Assembly: GCA_018457305.1 (NCBI GenBank) | Contig: JAGYHM010000079.1 | Coordinates: 1 to 5,668, forward strand | Reading direction: 5' to 3' | Origin: Fusobacterium sp. | GTDB lineage: Bacteria; Fusobacteriota; Fusobacteriia; Fusobacteriales; Fusobacteriaceae | DNA length: 5,668 nucleotides | Shown: positions 1 through 5,408 of the stretch, in pieces | How the letters are laid out: every line of letters starts with the position of its first letter | How positions within the stretch are numbered: the stretch's first letter is position 1 | Position numbers and translations under genes: made by a program | The notes under the pieces: model-generated | Told to the model about the DNA's origin: nothing | Database searches by the model: none | What the model saw: the letters and a program-made list of their open reading frames with translations, nothing else

Positions 1-5
1 AAAAT

Positions 6-31
6 AAAAAAAAGGGGACTACTAAATCCCC
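6..31 (-). terminator. Intrinsic terminator, minus strand
   Basis: Read on the minus strand, GGGGATT (31-25) pairs with AGTCCCC (20-14) around a 4-base loop, giving a 7-bp stem with one G·U pair. An unbroken run of eight T residues (plus-strand A6-A13) follows at once. This is the usual form of a rho-independent terminator. No gene is visible just upstream of it within the window. It therefore ends either a leader or small RNA made from the first few hundred bases, or read-through from the operon ending at 370. Confidence 0.6.
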
Positions 32-98
32 ACTAGAACAAATAATGTCAAGGGAACATGCTCCCTTGCTAAAAAATCAAACTGTAATCCCCCTAGAT
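14..98 (-). promoter_or_regulatory. Possible attenuator-like leader with competing stems
   Basis: On the minus strand this stretch holds two similar G-rich segments: CTAGGGGGATTAC (near 96-84) and CTAGTGGGGATT (near 36-25). The second forms the terminator hairpin with AGTCCCC (20-14). The first, GGGGATTAC (92-84), can instead pair with GTAGTCCCC (22-14) over nine contiguous bases including one G·U, so the two folds share one arm. Between them lies another hairpin, AAGGGA (minus strand 67-62) with TCCCTT (55-50), whose inner G·U pair forms only in minus-strand RNA. Mutually exclusive stems before a U-run are typical of transcription attenuators. No known riboswitch class or leader peptide is recognised, and any regulated gene would lie left of the window. 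Confidence 0.3.
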
Positions 99-100
99 AA

Positions 101-130
101 AATAAAAAAATCCTTTTAGGGAAGGATTTT
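101..130 (-). terminator. Terminator-like hairpin, minus strand
   Basis: AAAATCCTT and AAGGATTTT (107-115 and 122-130) form a perfect 9-bp stem with a 6-base loop. On the minus strand the stem is followed by a further T-rich tract (TTTATTTT). It may be a second terminator for the operon ending at 370, or part of the structured leader to its left. The rest of the gap, 131-240, is AT-rich with no recognisable gene; a weak minus-strand TATAAG at 176-181 is its only promoter-like feature. Confidence 0.5.
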
Positions 131-240
131 CACTTAGCATTTATATTAGTCACATTATTCTCTTTTTTATTTTTTCTTATATACTTTTGACGACAGTTTT
201 CTTAAAAAAGTTTAAAAATAATTTTATTTTTTTATAAAAA

Positions 241-306
241 AGGTGCGACCCGCGTCCTTCGGACTGCTCACCTCTCTTGTGGGGGCTCCGCCCCCAAACC
301 CCCAAA
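241..306 (+). repeat. GC-rich double stem-loop repeat, copy A
   Basis: This is a sharp GC-rich island in AT-rich DNA. Outer arms AGGTG (241-245) and CACCT (269-273) enclose an inner stem GTCC/GGAC (254-257, 261-264) with a TTC loop. The anchor TGCTCAC sits at 265-271 and is followed by CTCTCT. A second stem follows, GGGGGC (281-286) with GCCCCC (290-295) around TCC, then a run of C residues. The layout matches the other four copies in this window. It lies just beyond the terminator of the DUF4034-like gene. No function is known to me. Confidence 0.7.
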
Positions 307-325
307 AATTATTTTTATAAAAAGC

Positions 326-364
326 AAAAACTCCAAAACTTAAAAAATAAGTTTCAGAGTTTTT
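326..364 (-). terminator. Terminator of the DUF4034-like operon, probably bidirectional
   Basis: AAAAACTC (326-333) pairs with GAGTTTTT (357-364). Past a small internal mismatch, AAACTT (336-341) pairs with AAGTTT (349-354). T-rich tracts flank the hairpin on both sides, so it could end transcripts from either strand. It begins 5 bases after the stop codon of the gene at 370-1245, which makes that gene its natural client. Confidence 0.7.
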
Positions 365-369
365 TTATT

Positions 370-1245
370 TTATACTTGGTCATCCCAATAATCTTTTACT
401 AAATTATAATATTTATCTTCCAAACTTTCTTGTATCATAGAACTCAACCAATACACCCTTAAATATAAACTATAACGATATAAATTATTTTCTATTTTAC
501 TTGTATCTATGTCCATCATAAATTTTCTAATAACATTTTCAGTATCTTCATCATCTATTTGATAAACTCTAATTAAATCCCAATAATATATTGCTGATAT
601 ACATTGTGATAATAATTCTGGCTCAGCAGGAATTTCTTCAAAATATTTATCTATTTCTTCTCTCGTTCCACCCCATTTTTCAGAGATAGTTATAAAATAT
701 GCTATATGTAAGCCGATGTGATTGTATTTTATAGCAAGTCCTTTTTTAAATAATTCGTGTATAAATTCTCTATCTTCTGAATTATTTATTTTACGGACTG
801 TTAATAAACCAATATATTTATAAATTTCAAATTCTTTTGATAATTTTTCTAAGCCTAACAATATTTCTTCAGCCTCTAAAAATAATTTATGAAATTTTTC
901 CATATCTTCATCATCAACTGAACTAACTGGACCTATACCTCTTATTATACTTCCTTGTACTATTTTAAAATAAGCATGAGCCAATTTAGGTAATTCATTT
1001 TCTGAATTTGTATCTACCCATTCTTTAAAAAGGTTTTCATTGTTTACTTCTCCTAGTGAATTAAATCCAAATTCTTTATAATCATCACTAAAACCTTTTA
1101 ACATTTCTTCCACTTTATTAAAATTTTTATTTTTAAATTCTTCTACTAACGATAATAATATTGGGTCATTACAATGTTCTCTTTTTTCATTATCTGCATA
1201 GCCTTGTTTTAAATTTTTCATCATTTTAAGAAATTGATTAAACAT
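370..1245 (-). CDS. DUF4034-like, TPR-related helical protein of unknown function
   Basis: The gene encodes 291 residues. The ATG at 1245 is preceded by a strong GGGAGG (CCTCCC at 1251-1256), which supports this start. The product is acidic, soluble-looking and mostly helical, with no signal peptide or membrane segment. Three parts resemble DUF4034 proteins as I know them: an N-terminal segment where residues 38-60 form a 'fnkvEemLkgfs' helix pair, an AHAY...IRG stretch at 89-103, and KWGGTREE at 190-197, matching the family's characteristic W-G-G-x-x-E-E segment. The alternating helices and the family's fold suggest a tetratricopeptide-like scaffold for protein contacts. No catalytic residues are evident and the biological role is unknown. 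It is the second gene of an operon, 17 bases after the small membrane protein gene ending at 1263, so the two may act together. The family call rests on motif recall rather than a profile search. Confidence 0.8.
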   Translation of the reverse strand: MFNQFLKMMKNLKQGYADNEKREHCNDPILLSLVEEFKNKNFNKVEEMLKGFSDDYKEFGFNSLGEVNNENLFKEWVDTNSENELPKLAHAYFKIVQGSIIRGIGPVSSVDDEDMEKFHKLFLEAEEILLGLEKLSKEFEIYKYIGLLTVRKINNSEDREFIHELFKKGLAIKYNHIGLHIAYFITISEKWGGTREEIDKYFEEIPAEPELLSQCISAIYYWDLIRVYQIDDEDTENVIRKFMMDIDTSKIENNLYRYSLYLRVYWLSSMIQESLEDKYYNLVKDYWDDQV

Positions 1246-1262
1246 TTTTACCTCCCTTATTT

Positions 1263-1472
1263 TTACATAATACCTTCAATAGTTGCTTGCAATTCAAAAA
1301 TTGAAACTCCTTTAATCACAGATACGATACACAGGAAAAATACAACAACGGCAGCAATAGTTCTTATTGCTGTTCTCCCAGTAAGCTGTCCTTTTTTTCT
1401 AAAATTCATAATAGATACTACTGAAAATACTCCTGTGATAACTAATAACACATAAGTTATTGTCATTTGCAT
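1263..1472 (-). CDS. Small two-helix membrane protein, unknown function
   Basis: The gene encodes 69 residues. The ATG at 1472 follows a perfect AAAGGAGG (CCTCCTTT at 1480-1487) at 7 bases' spacing, so translation is very likely. Two hydrophobic segments are visible, at about residues 4-22 and 37-58. They are joined by a positively charged loop (NFRKKGQLTGR, 23-33), which by the positive-inside rule would place the loop in the cytoplasm and both ends outside. The last residues (ELQATIEGIM) are mildly polar. I do not recognise the family. It is the first gene of an operon with the DUF4034-like gene 17 bases downstream. A membrane anchor or partner for that soluble protein is a reasonable guess, with no direct support. 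An open frame on the opposite strand here (1234-1455) has no ribosome site and is a shadow. Confidence 0.8.
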   Translation of the reverse strand: MQMTITYVLLVITGVFSVVSIMNFRKKGQLTGRTAIRTIAAVVVFFLCIVSVIKGVSIFELQATIEGIM

Positions 1473-1566
1473 TTTAATTCCTCCTTTAATTTTAATATTT
1501 TATTTAATCAAAAAATATTTTCTAGTTTTAAGTTTTTTAAACCAGAAAAACTGCTCTACACCCATA

Positions 1567-1585
1567 ATTATATATATATTGTCAA
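1567..1585 (-). promoter_or_regulatory. Possible promoter elements for the 69-aa/DUF4034-like operon
   Basis: On the minus strand there is a perfect TTGACA at 1585-1580 and a perfect TATAAT at 1572-1567. They are only 7 bases apart, so they cannot work as one pair. TATAAT would need a -35 near 1590-1597, where the match is poor. TTGACA would need a -10 near 1555-1562, where only GGTGTA or TGTAGA is found. The operon needs a promoter here because the terminator at 1711-1748 isolates it from upstream transcription. The rest of the 1488-1633 gap is AT-rich without other recognisable signals. Confidence 0.3.
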
Positions 1586-1633
1586 TGAAATATCTAACTT
1601 TAAAATTTAATTTTAAGCAAATTTTAAAAAAAT

Positions 1634-1694
1634 GGGTTCACTATACTATGCTCACTGTTTCCCTCTCTCGTGGGGGCTTCGCCCCCAATTCCCC
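1634..1694 (+). repeat. GC-rich double stem-loop repeat, copy B (degenerate first stem)
   Basis: The right half is intact: CTCTCT, then GGGGGC (1672-1677) paired with GCCCCC (1681-1686) around TTC, then a C-rich tail. The anchor TGCTCAC lies at 1649-1655. The left half starts GGGTTC (1634-1639) and ends GTTTCCC (1656-1662). Copy E has GGGAAAC and GTTTCCC at the same places, so B looks like a copy whose first stem has decayed. It lies between the terminator at 1711-1748 and the promoter region of the next operon. Confidence 0.6.
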
Positions 1695-1710
1695 TCTTAT
1701 ACTCAAATAT

Positions 1711-1748
1711 AAAAAAAATAAGGTTATTGTAATACTTACAACAACCCT
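1711..1748 (-). terminator. Strong intrinsic terminator of the small paralogous membrane-protein operon
   Basis: On the minus strand AGGGTTGTTGTAA (1748-1736) pairs with TTACAATAACCTT (1732-1720) over 13 positions. Two of the pairs are G·U, which exist only in minus-strand RNA. The loop is three bases. A run of eight T residues (plus-strand A1711-A1718) follows after one A. It lies 12 bases after the stop codon of the gene at 1761-1961. The G·U asymmetry shows the structure is meant for minus-strand transcripts. Confidence 0.85.
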
Positions 1749-1760
1749 AATTTAAAGTTT

Positions 1761-1961
1761 TCAATCCTTTTTTGCTCTTAAATATTTATCATAAACAAGA
1801 TAACCTAAAAAGTAGATTACTCCCATTTCAATTGAATCAATTATGGAAGTTCGTGCTGAAAATTCACTATCTATTTTAAGTTTAAAAGATACAAAATCAA
1901 CTATAAAATCTAGTGAAATCATAATAAGAAAAGTACATATATACTCAATTATTTTCTTCAT
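1761..1961 (-). CDS. Small two-helix membrane protein, paralog 2
   Basis: The gene encodes 66 residues and starts with ATG at 1961. Two hydrophobic segments (about 6-27 and 45-59) are separated by a polar stretch containing KLKIDSEFSARTS. The C-terminal tail is YDKYLRAKKD. The tail, the SIE...LG..VYDKYLR segment and the early hydrophobic helix with an internal Asp (D18) match the product of the gene directly upstream (1963-2142), so the two are tandem duplicates that have diverged considerably. The start codon lies one base after the upstream TAG stop. The nearest Shine-Dalgarno-like sequence is GAGG inside the upstream gene's last codons, which suggests translational coupling. I do not recognise the family. 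Acidic residues within helices and basic tails are compatible with small regulatory or toxin-like membrane peptides, but nothing here proves this. Confidence 0.75.
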   Translation of the reverse strand: MKKIIEYICTFLIMISLDFIVDFVSFKLKIDSEFSARTSIIDSIEMGVIYFLGYLVYDKYLRAKKD

Positions 1962-1962
1962 T

Positions 1963-2142
1963 CTAATCCTCTTTTCTTCTTAAATACTTATCATAAATAA
2001 AACATCCTAAAAGAACCGTTACAATACTCTCAATACAACCAATTACTGTAAAATCATTTTCTAATTTGAATTTATACAATATAAGGTCAAAAATAATAAC
2101 CATAACTGCCAGTGAAATATATTCTTTATATTTTCTTCTCAT
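1963..2142 (-). CDS. Small two-helix membrane protein, paralog 1
   Basis: The gene encodes 59 residues. The open frame extends to a TTG at 2160, but GGAGGT (2158-2153) lies within those extra codons and is spaced 10 bases from the ATG at 2142. The start is therefore placed at that ATG, giving MRRKYKEY. Two hydrophobic segments are visible (about 9-23 and 33-49) with a short polar loop (KLENDFT) and the basic-acidic tail YDKYLRRKED. It resembles the downstream 66-residue protein along its whole length, especially ESI...LLG.FIYDKYLRRKED against the partner's DSI...FLGYLVYDKYLRAKKD. It is first in a two-gene unit with its own consensus promoter (2196-2223) and terminator (1711-1748). The family and function are unknown to me. 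The plus-strand frame at 2066-2248 is a shadow. Confidence 0.78.
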   Translation of the reverse strand: MRRKYKEYISLAVMVIIFDLILYKFKLENDFTVIGCIESIVTVLLGCFIYDKYLRRKED

Positions 2143-2178
2143 TAGTCTATTGACCTCCAAAAAATTTTTATATAATTA

Positions 2179-2186
2179 CGGTACCG
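2179..2186. promoter_or_regulatory. CGGTACCG palindrome at the transcription start, possible operator
   Basis: This perfect 8-base palindrome lies a few bases downstream of the expected start site of the promoter at 2196-2223, in an otherwise AT-rich leader. Its position would suit a repressor site. It superficially recalls the T-box GGTACCGCG motif, but the leader is only about 29 bases and cannot hold a T-box. The evidence is position and composition only. Confidence 0.2.
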
Positions 2187-2195
2187 CTGAGAAGA

Positions 2196-2223
2196 ATTAT
2201 ACTCTTAAAAATTATATTGTCAA
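2196..2223 (-). promoter_or_regulatory. Consensus sigma-70-type promoter for the paralogous small-protein operon
   Basis: On the minus strand TTGACA (2223-2218) and TATAAT (2201-2196) are both perfect and are separated by 16 bases. Transcription would start near 2189, giving a leader of about 47 bases to the ATG at 2142 that includes the GGAGGT at 2158-2153. This is the strongest protein-gene promoter in the window and suggests vigorous basal transcription unless repressed. Confidence 0.75.
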
Positions 2224-2317
2224 TAGTTTTAAAAATTCTTTTTTTTAATTAAGAAATAAAAGAAAATTGATATCATTTATAATGAATAAAATCATATATA
2301 TTTCTTTGATTTTTTTC

Positions 2318-2345
2318 AAAAAAAAAATCTAGCCCTAAGCTAGAT
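2318..2345 (-). terminator. Terminator of the tRNA operon
   Basis: ATCTAGC (2327-2333) and GCTAGAT (2339-2345) form a 7-bp stem with a 5-base loop. On the minus strand a run of about ten T residues (plus-strand A2318-A2327) follows. It lies shortly after the CCA end of tRNA-Cys. The stretch between here and the promoter at 2196-2223 is AT-rich and holds nothing recognisable beyond isolated -10-like hexamers. Confidence 0.8.
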
Positions 2346-2361
2346 AATAATTTATAAATTA

Positions 2362-2435
2362 TGGAGGCGACGACCAGATTCGAACTGGTGATGGAGATTT
2401 TGCAGACCTCTGCCTTACCGCTTGGCGACGTCGCC
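2362..2435 (-). tRNA. tRNA-Cys (GCA)
   Basis: The acceptor stem GGCGACG pairs fully with CGTCGCC (plus strand 2366-2372). The discriminator is U73, the usual cysteine identity base, and CCA is encoded (plus strand TGG at 2362-2364). The anticodon loop CTGCAAA places GCA at 2403-2401 on a 5-bp stem with one G·U pair. The T-loop TTCGAAT is standard. It is the last gene of a four-tRNA operon, 10 bases after tRNA-Phe. The first 12 bases (GGCGACGTCGCC) happen to be a perfect palindrome. Confidence 0.97.
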
Positions 2436-2445
2436 TAATTTATAG

Positions 2446-2521
2446 TGGTGCCCAGAGGCGGAATCGAACCACCGACACGGGGATTTTCAGTCCCCTGCTC
2501 TACCGACTGAGCTATCTGGGC
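2446..2521 (-). tRNA. tRNA-Phe (GAA)
   Basis: The acceptor stem GCCCAGA pairs with TCTGGGC. The discriminator is A73 and CCA is encoded at 2448-2446. The anticodon stem GGGGA/TCCCC holds the loop CTGAAAA with anticodon GAA (2488-2486). The D-arm (TAGCTCAGTCGGTAGAGCA) and the T-loop GGTTCGATTCC are standard. It is third in the operon, one base after the CCA end of tRNA-Asp. Confidence 0.97.
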
Positions 2522-2522
2522 G

Positions 2523-2599
2523 TGGCGGGAGTGACGAGACTCGAACTCGCGACCTCCTGCGTGACAGGCAGGCGCTCTAACCAACTGAGCTACACCCCC
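2523..2599 (-). tRNA. tRNA-Asp (GUC)
   Basis: The acceptor stem GGGGGTG pairs with CACTCCC, with one G·U pair. The discriminator is G73, as expected for aspartate, and CCA is encoded at 2525-2523. The anticodon stem CCTGC/GCAGG carries the loop CTGTCAC with anticodon GTC (2565-2563). The T-loop is GTTCGAG. It is second in the operon, 6 bases after tRNA-Val. Confidence 0.97.
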
Positions 2600-2605
2600 A
2601 GAAAA

Positions 2606-2681
2606 TGGTGGTCACAACAGGACTTGAACCTGTGACCCCCTGCTTGTAAGGCAGGTGCTCTCCCAACTGAGCTATGCGACC
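2606..2681 (-). tRNA. tRNA-Val (UAC)
   Basis: The acceptor stem GGTCGCA pairs with TGTGACC, with one G·U pair. The discriminator is A73 and CCA is encoded at 2608-2606. The anticodon stem CCTGC/GCAGG carries the loop CTTACAA with anticodon TAC (2648-2646), which reads the GUN family by wobble. It is first in the operon, about 11 bases after the expected transcription start. Confidence 0.97.
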
Positions 2682-2698
2682 TTTTCTGATACTTGATT

Positions 2699-2727
2699 AT
2701 TATATACTATTTTTTTTATTTATGCAA
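2699..2727 (-). promoter_or_regulatory. Promoter of the tRNA-Val-Asp-Phe-Cys operon
   Basis: On the minus strand there is a perfect TATAAT at 2704-2699 with a TTGCAT -35 at 2727-2722, spaced 17 bases. Transcription would start near 2692, leaving a short leader before tRNA-Val at 2681, as is usual for stable-RNA operons. The region upstream (2728-2799) is strongly AT-rich and could act as an UP-like element. Confidence 0.65.
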
Positions 2728-2799
2728 CTTTTTTTATTTCTCATTTCTGTTTTTTTCATATTTATAAAAAATTTTAATTTAACTTTTCAGAAAAGGTTT

Positions 2800-2873
2800 G
2801 GGCTCGCCACGCCCTAACGGGCTGCTCGCAGGTATGTCGCCGTGGCGACTACACTTTAAGGCTTCGCCTTAAA
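2800..2873 (+). repeat. GC-rich stem-loop repeat, copy C (three stems)
   Basis: It begins GGGCTCGCC, like copy D. A stem GCCC (2811-2814) with GGGC (2819-2822) around TAAC follows, then the anchor TGCTCGC (2823-2829). Next come GTCGC/GCGAC (2836-2840, 2845-2849) and a last stem TTTAAGGC (2855-2862) paired with GCCTTAAA (2866-2873) around TTC. The final stem has a different sequence from copies A, B and D but the same perfect pairing and 3-base loop. No clear terminator for the gene ending at 2914 is seen between 2876 and 2913, so these hairpins may serve that purpose, although no U-run follows them. Confidence 0.6.
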
Positions 2874-2913
2874 AATCCATTGTACTTTAAAAAGTTTCCT
2901 GCCTATTTATATG

Positions 2914-3447
2914 TTATTTATCAATAGTTAAAATTTTATCTACAAGTGAAAGCAATCTTAATTTATGATTTACAACAACAACTTTTGAATATTTTGCATT
3001 TTCATAAAGTTTTGCATCTCCCTCTTGAAATAAAAAAGTATCTGCATTTATTTTTAAATTAGCATAGCCATTCCCTTTAAAAGCAATAAATAAAATATCT
3101 TCCTTATTTTTATTCTTAAAATCTTCTATATTTTTTACCACATCTACATATTCAGCCACATCATTTTTATCTAATTTAACTACAATATAACCTCTTCTTC
3201 TAACTTTTATATTATAATCATAGCCAAGTTTTTCAACTGCCTTATCTACAATTTCATAATTTAATCTCATATAATCCCCTTGCATAAGAGAACGTGGGTC
3301 TATGGGAGCAAGTTTTAGATAAAATGCTTTTTGCTTTCTATAAGTTTGTTCTTTTGTAGCAGAAAGAAAAGTCAAGACTAAAACTAAAATAAAATTAAAA
3401 ATCAGTAAAGTATATTTGATTTTTTTATTTTTTAAAATATTTTTCAT
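2914..3447 (-). CDS. GDYXXLXY-family membrane-anchored protein
   Basis: The gene encodes 177 residues. An upstream TTG at 3480 would add 11 residues, but the ATG at 3447 has AAAGGAG (3463-3457) 9 bases upstream and lies one base after the stop of the preceding gene, so the ATG is chosen. One transmembrane helix (about residues 11-30) follows a lysine-rich start, which implies an N-in, C-out protein. The family hallmark LAPIDPRSLMQGDYMRLNY spans about residues 46-64, with GDYMRLNY at 57-64. The remainder is beta-rich, ending in NHKLRLLSLVDKIL. GDYXXLXY proteins are usually encoded beside DUF2157 or DUF4401 membrane proteins, and that holds here. The biochemical role is not established. The pairing and 1-base gap suggest the two products form a membrane complex at fixed ratio. 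Confidence 0.92.
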   Translation of the reverse strand: MKNILKNKKIKYTLLIFNFILVLVLTFLSATKEQTYRKQKAFYLKLAPIDPRSLMQGDYMRLNYEIVDKAVEKLGYDYNIKVRRRGYIVVKLDKNDVAEYVDVVKNIEDFKNKNKEDILFIAFKGNGYANLKINADTFLFQEGDAKLYENAKYSKVVVVNHKLRLLSLVDKILTIDK

Positions 3448-3448
3448 T

Positions 3449-5365
3449 TTACTCAACTCCTTTCTCAAATTCTTTAACAAAAAATTTAATTATTAAATAG
3501 GCAAACAATAAAAGTCCATAAATTCTGAACATATTAAATGATTTTGTGAGCAATGTTGTATATGTATCGTGATAATAATATGTATATATTTGATAACAAA
3601 CTAAAATATTTAATAAGCCTACTGTCCACTTATTTTGTTTGTAAGCATAAAATAAAATTAAGAAAATTAAATATCTACTCAACATAATAGACGGAGCAAA
3701 AAATTCAATTACAGCAATTATAACAGATAAGATTATTATACTTTTTATTGCCTCTCTCTTTAAATTTTTATTTTTTAATTTATCTTTAAACATAAAAAAT
3801 ATAACTATTACAGACAAAATCAAAATTAAAATTCCTTTTAAATAATCTAAAAATATAAACGATTTCAAATAATCAAGATACTCTTTCCCAAATAATTCAG
3901 CCAACCAATATGAAGATGCAAGTGTACATAAAATTGCAATAAGAGCAATATTATTTCCATAAAAAATTAAGTTTAATCTATTTTTACTTACACCTAAAAT
4001 ATTATTTTTATTTTTATTTTCTAAAATCAACTGCAAGAAAATTAAAACTAGTCCAAAAATCAAAATTAAATTCAAATAAACTTTTTCTGGATACATAGGA
4101 AAATATTTAAGTAAAACTGAAAATATATAAGCATAATTTGCTGGAAGAAAACACAAATCTAAAATTCTGCTTCTTCTAAAAAACCAAATTAAATTAAAGA
4201 CTACTATATTAAAAGTATGAAAAATTAAAGAGTCATAAAAAATATAGTTCCCAATTTTATCTGATAAATACATATTTATAAAGGTCATTCCAAGTAGCAA
4301 TGAAAAAAATTCTACTCTATCTTCTTTATTGAAATTTAATTTTTGTGGCATAATAAATGAAAAGCCCAAAGCTATTATTCCCAATATTAAAAATACAGTT
4401 TCCCCCAAGCCGAAATTAGAAACAATGTATCCAAAAAATCCTATTACAGAACCAAATATCAATATTTTTAAGAAATTTCCAACATAGTGAAAAATTTTCT
4501 TTATAAATAAATTTTCAATGCTAGGAGTATTTTTTACTAAAATTATTAAACTCGCTGCAAAAATAATTATTGAGCCAAGAAACATTAAAGTTGGATTGTA
4601 AGGGATCAAAATTTCAATGCTTTTGACAAATAAAGCCCAAGCAAATAAGCCACCAGAAATTATTGTAAGAGGTAAAATTATGATTTTTTTATAAATTTTT
4701 ACAGATACAAAATAAATTAAAGCCATAATTATTGGGTAAGCAATTCTAATTCCCATACTAATTGGTAGGACAATTCTTCCCTGCTCCGTCCAAACATCTG
4801 AAAAATAAGATACTACTCCCGAAAAATTAAATAAAATATAAAATGGAATTATCAAAGAACAATAAAATAAATTATTAAATTCTAATTTATATTTTTTATT
4901 TATAAGTGGGTATAACAAAATTATCAGCCCTATAAATAGCATTGCTAAAAAAGTGCTTTCAGTTTTTGGGAAAAAAATTGTTGAGTAAAAATAAATTCCC
5001 AAACTAGATACTGTAATTAAGAGCGAAAACAAAGAGTAAGACAAAGTTAAAACTGTGGGTAAAATTAAAAATATAGCCCAGCTTCTAAAAAGAGTATATG
5101 AGTCTGCTCCCGTTTGGTAAATTTGCCCAAAAGTTGCAAATAAAGTTCCAACCATAAAGCAAGAAAAAAATAAAGATAAATTTTTATATTTTTCTTCTTT
5201 AAAATACATATACACAACAAATCCTGCAACGAGCAAGGCAGATGGTACTCCTAATTTTTGAAAATTATTCATAAGTTTCCAATTAAATGCTGTGAAACAA
5301 GTTATTGCTCCTATTAAAAATAAGAGTGAGTAAACTAAAAATATATTTTTTATTTTTGCTATCAT
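3449..5365 (-). CDS. DUF2157 domain-containing polytopic membrane protein
   Basis: The gene encodes 638 residues. The ATG at 5365 follows AAAAGGAG (5379-5372) at 6 bases' spacing. The product is almost wholly hydrophobic, with about 20 predicted membrane segments and few long loops. The N-terminal part fits DUF2157: a first helix ending in AFNW (26-29), then a helix ending in the conserved FGQIYQTGADSY (79-90), followed by LFRSWAIFLILP. DUF2157 proteins are often shorter than this. The C-terminal half is probably a second related membrane domain, possibly DUF4401, which commonly sits beside GDYXXLXY genes; I infer this from context rather than a visible motif. It is the first gene of a two-gene operon with the GDYXXLXY gene one base downstream. 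The function is unknown. The architecture would suit a transport or envelope-sensing role but no substrate site can be named. Confidence 0.9.
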   Translation of the reverse strand: MIAKIKNIFLVYSLLFLIGAITCFTAFNWKLMNNFQKLGVPSALLVAGFVVYMYFKEEKYKNLSLFFSCFMVGTLFATFGQIYQTGADSYTLFRSWAIFLILPTVLTLSYSLFSLLITVSSLGIYFYSTIFFPKTESTFLAMLFIGLIILLYPLINKKYKLEFNNLFYCSLIIPFYILFNFSGVVSYFSDVWTEQGRIVLPISMGIRIAYPIIMALIYFVSVKIYKKIIILPLTIISGGLFAWALFVKSIEILIPYNPTLMFLGSIIIFAASLIILVKNTPSIENLFIKKIFHYVGNFLKILIFGSVIGFFGYIVSNFGLGETVFLILGIIALGFSFIMPQKLNFNKEDRVEFFSLLLGMTFINMYLSDKIGNYIFYDSLIFHTFNIVVFNLIWFFRRSRILDLCFLPANYAYIFSVLLKYFPMYPEKVYLNLILIFGLVLIFLQLILENKNKNNILGVSKNRLNLIFYGNNIALIAILCTLASSYWLAELFGKEYLDYLKSFIFLDYLKGILILILSVIVIFFMFKDKLKNKNLKREAIKSIIILSVIIAVIEFFAPSIMLSRYLIFLILFYAYKQNKWTVGLLNILVCYQIYTYYYHDTYTTLLTKSFNMFRIYGLLLFAYLIIKFFVKEFEKGVE

Positions 5366-5408
5366 TTGAAACTCCTTTTTTTATTTTTTATTTTAAAATT
5401 TTATTTCT

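Noticed and set aside
1234..1455. Open frame of 73 codons on the plus strand
   Set aside because: It lies antisense to the 69-residue gene and the start of the DUF4034-like gene, both with strong ribosome sites, and has no convincing ribosome site or family signal of its own.
2143..2160. TTG start at 2160 for paralog 1
   Set aside because: The GGAGGT ribosome site lies inside these codons and is spaced correctly for the ATG at 2142.
2165..2190. T-box-like GCGGTACC on the minus strand
   Set aside because: The promoter at 2196-2223 leaves only a short leader, with no specifier stem and no downstream terminator alternative, and the genes are not amino-acid related.
2066..2248. Open frame of 60 codons on the plus strand
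   Set aside because: It crosses the minus-strand promoter and the start of paralog 1, and lacks a Shine-Dalgarno site. The reverse strand explains this stretch fully.
2278..2283. Plus-strand TATAAT as a promoter
   Set aside because: There is no matching -35 at suitable spacing and no plus-strand gene downstream. The hexamer is expected by chance in such AT-rich DNA.
2424..2435. 12-base palindrome GGCGACGTCGCC as an operator
   Set aside because: It is the 5' end of tRNA-Cys, where acceptor and D-arm bases happen to be self-complementary. The tRNA explains it.
3448..3480. TTG start at 3480 for the GDYXXLXY protein
   Set aside because: It would overlap the upstream gene and place the AAAGGAG site inside the coding region. 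The ATG at 3447 is correctly spaced and directly follows the upstream stop.
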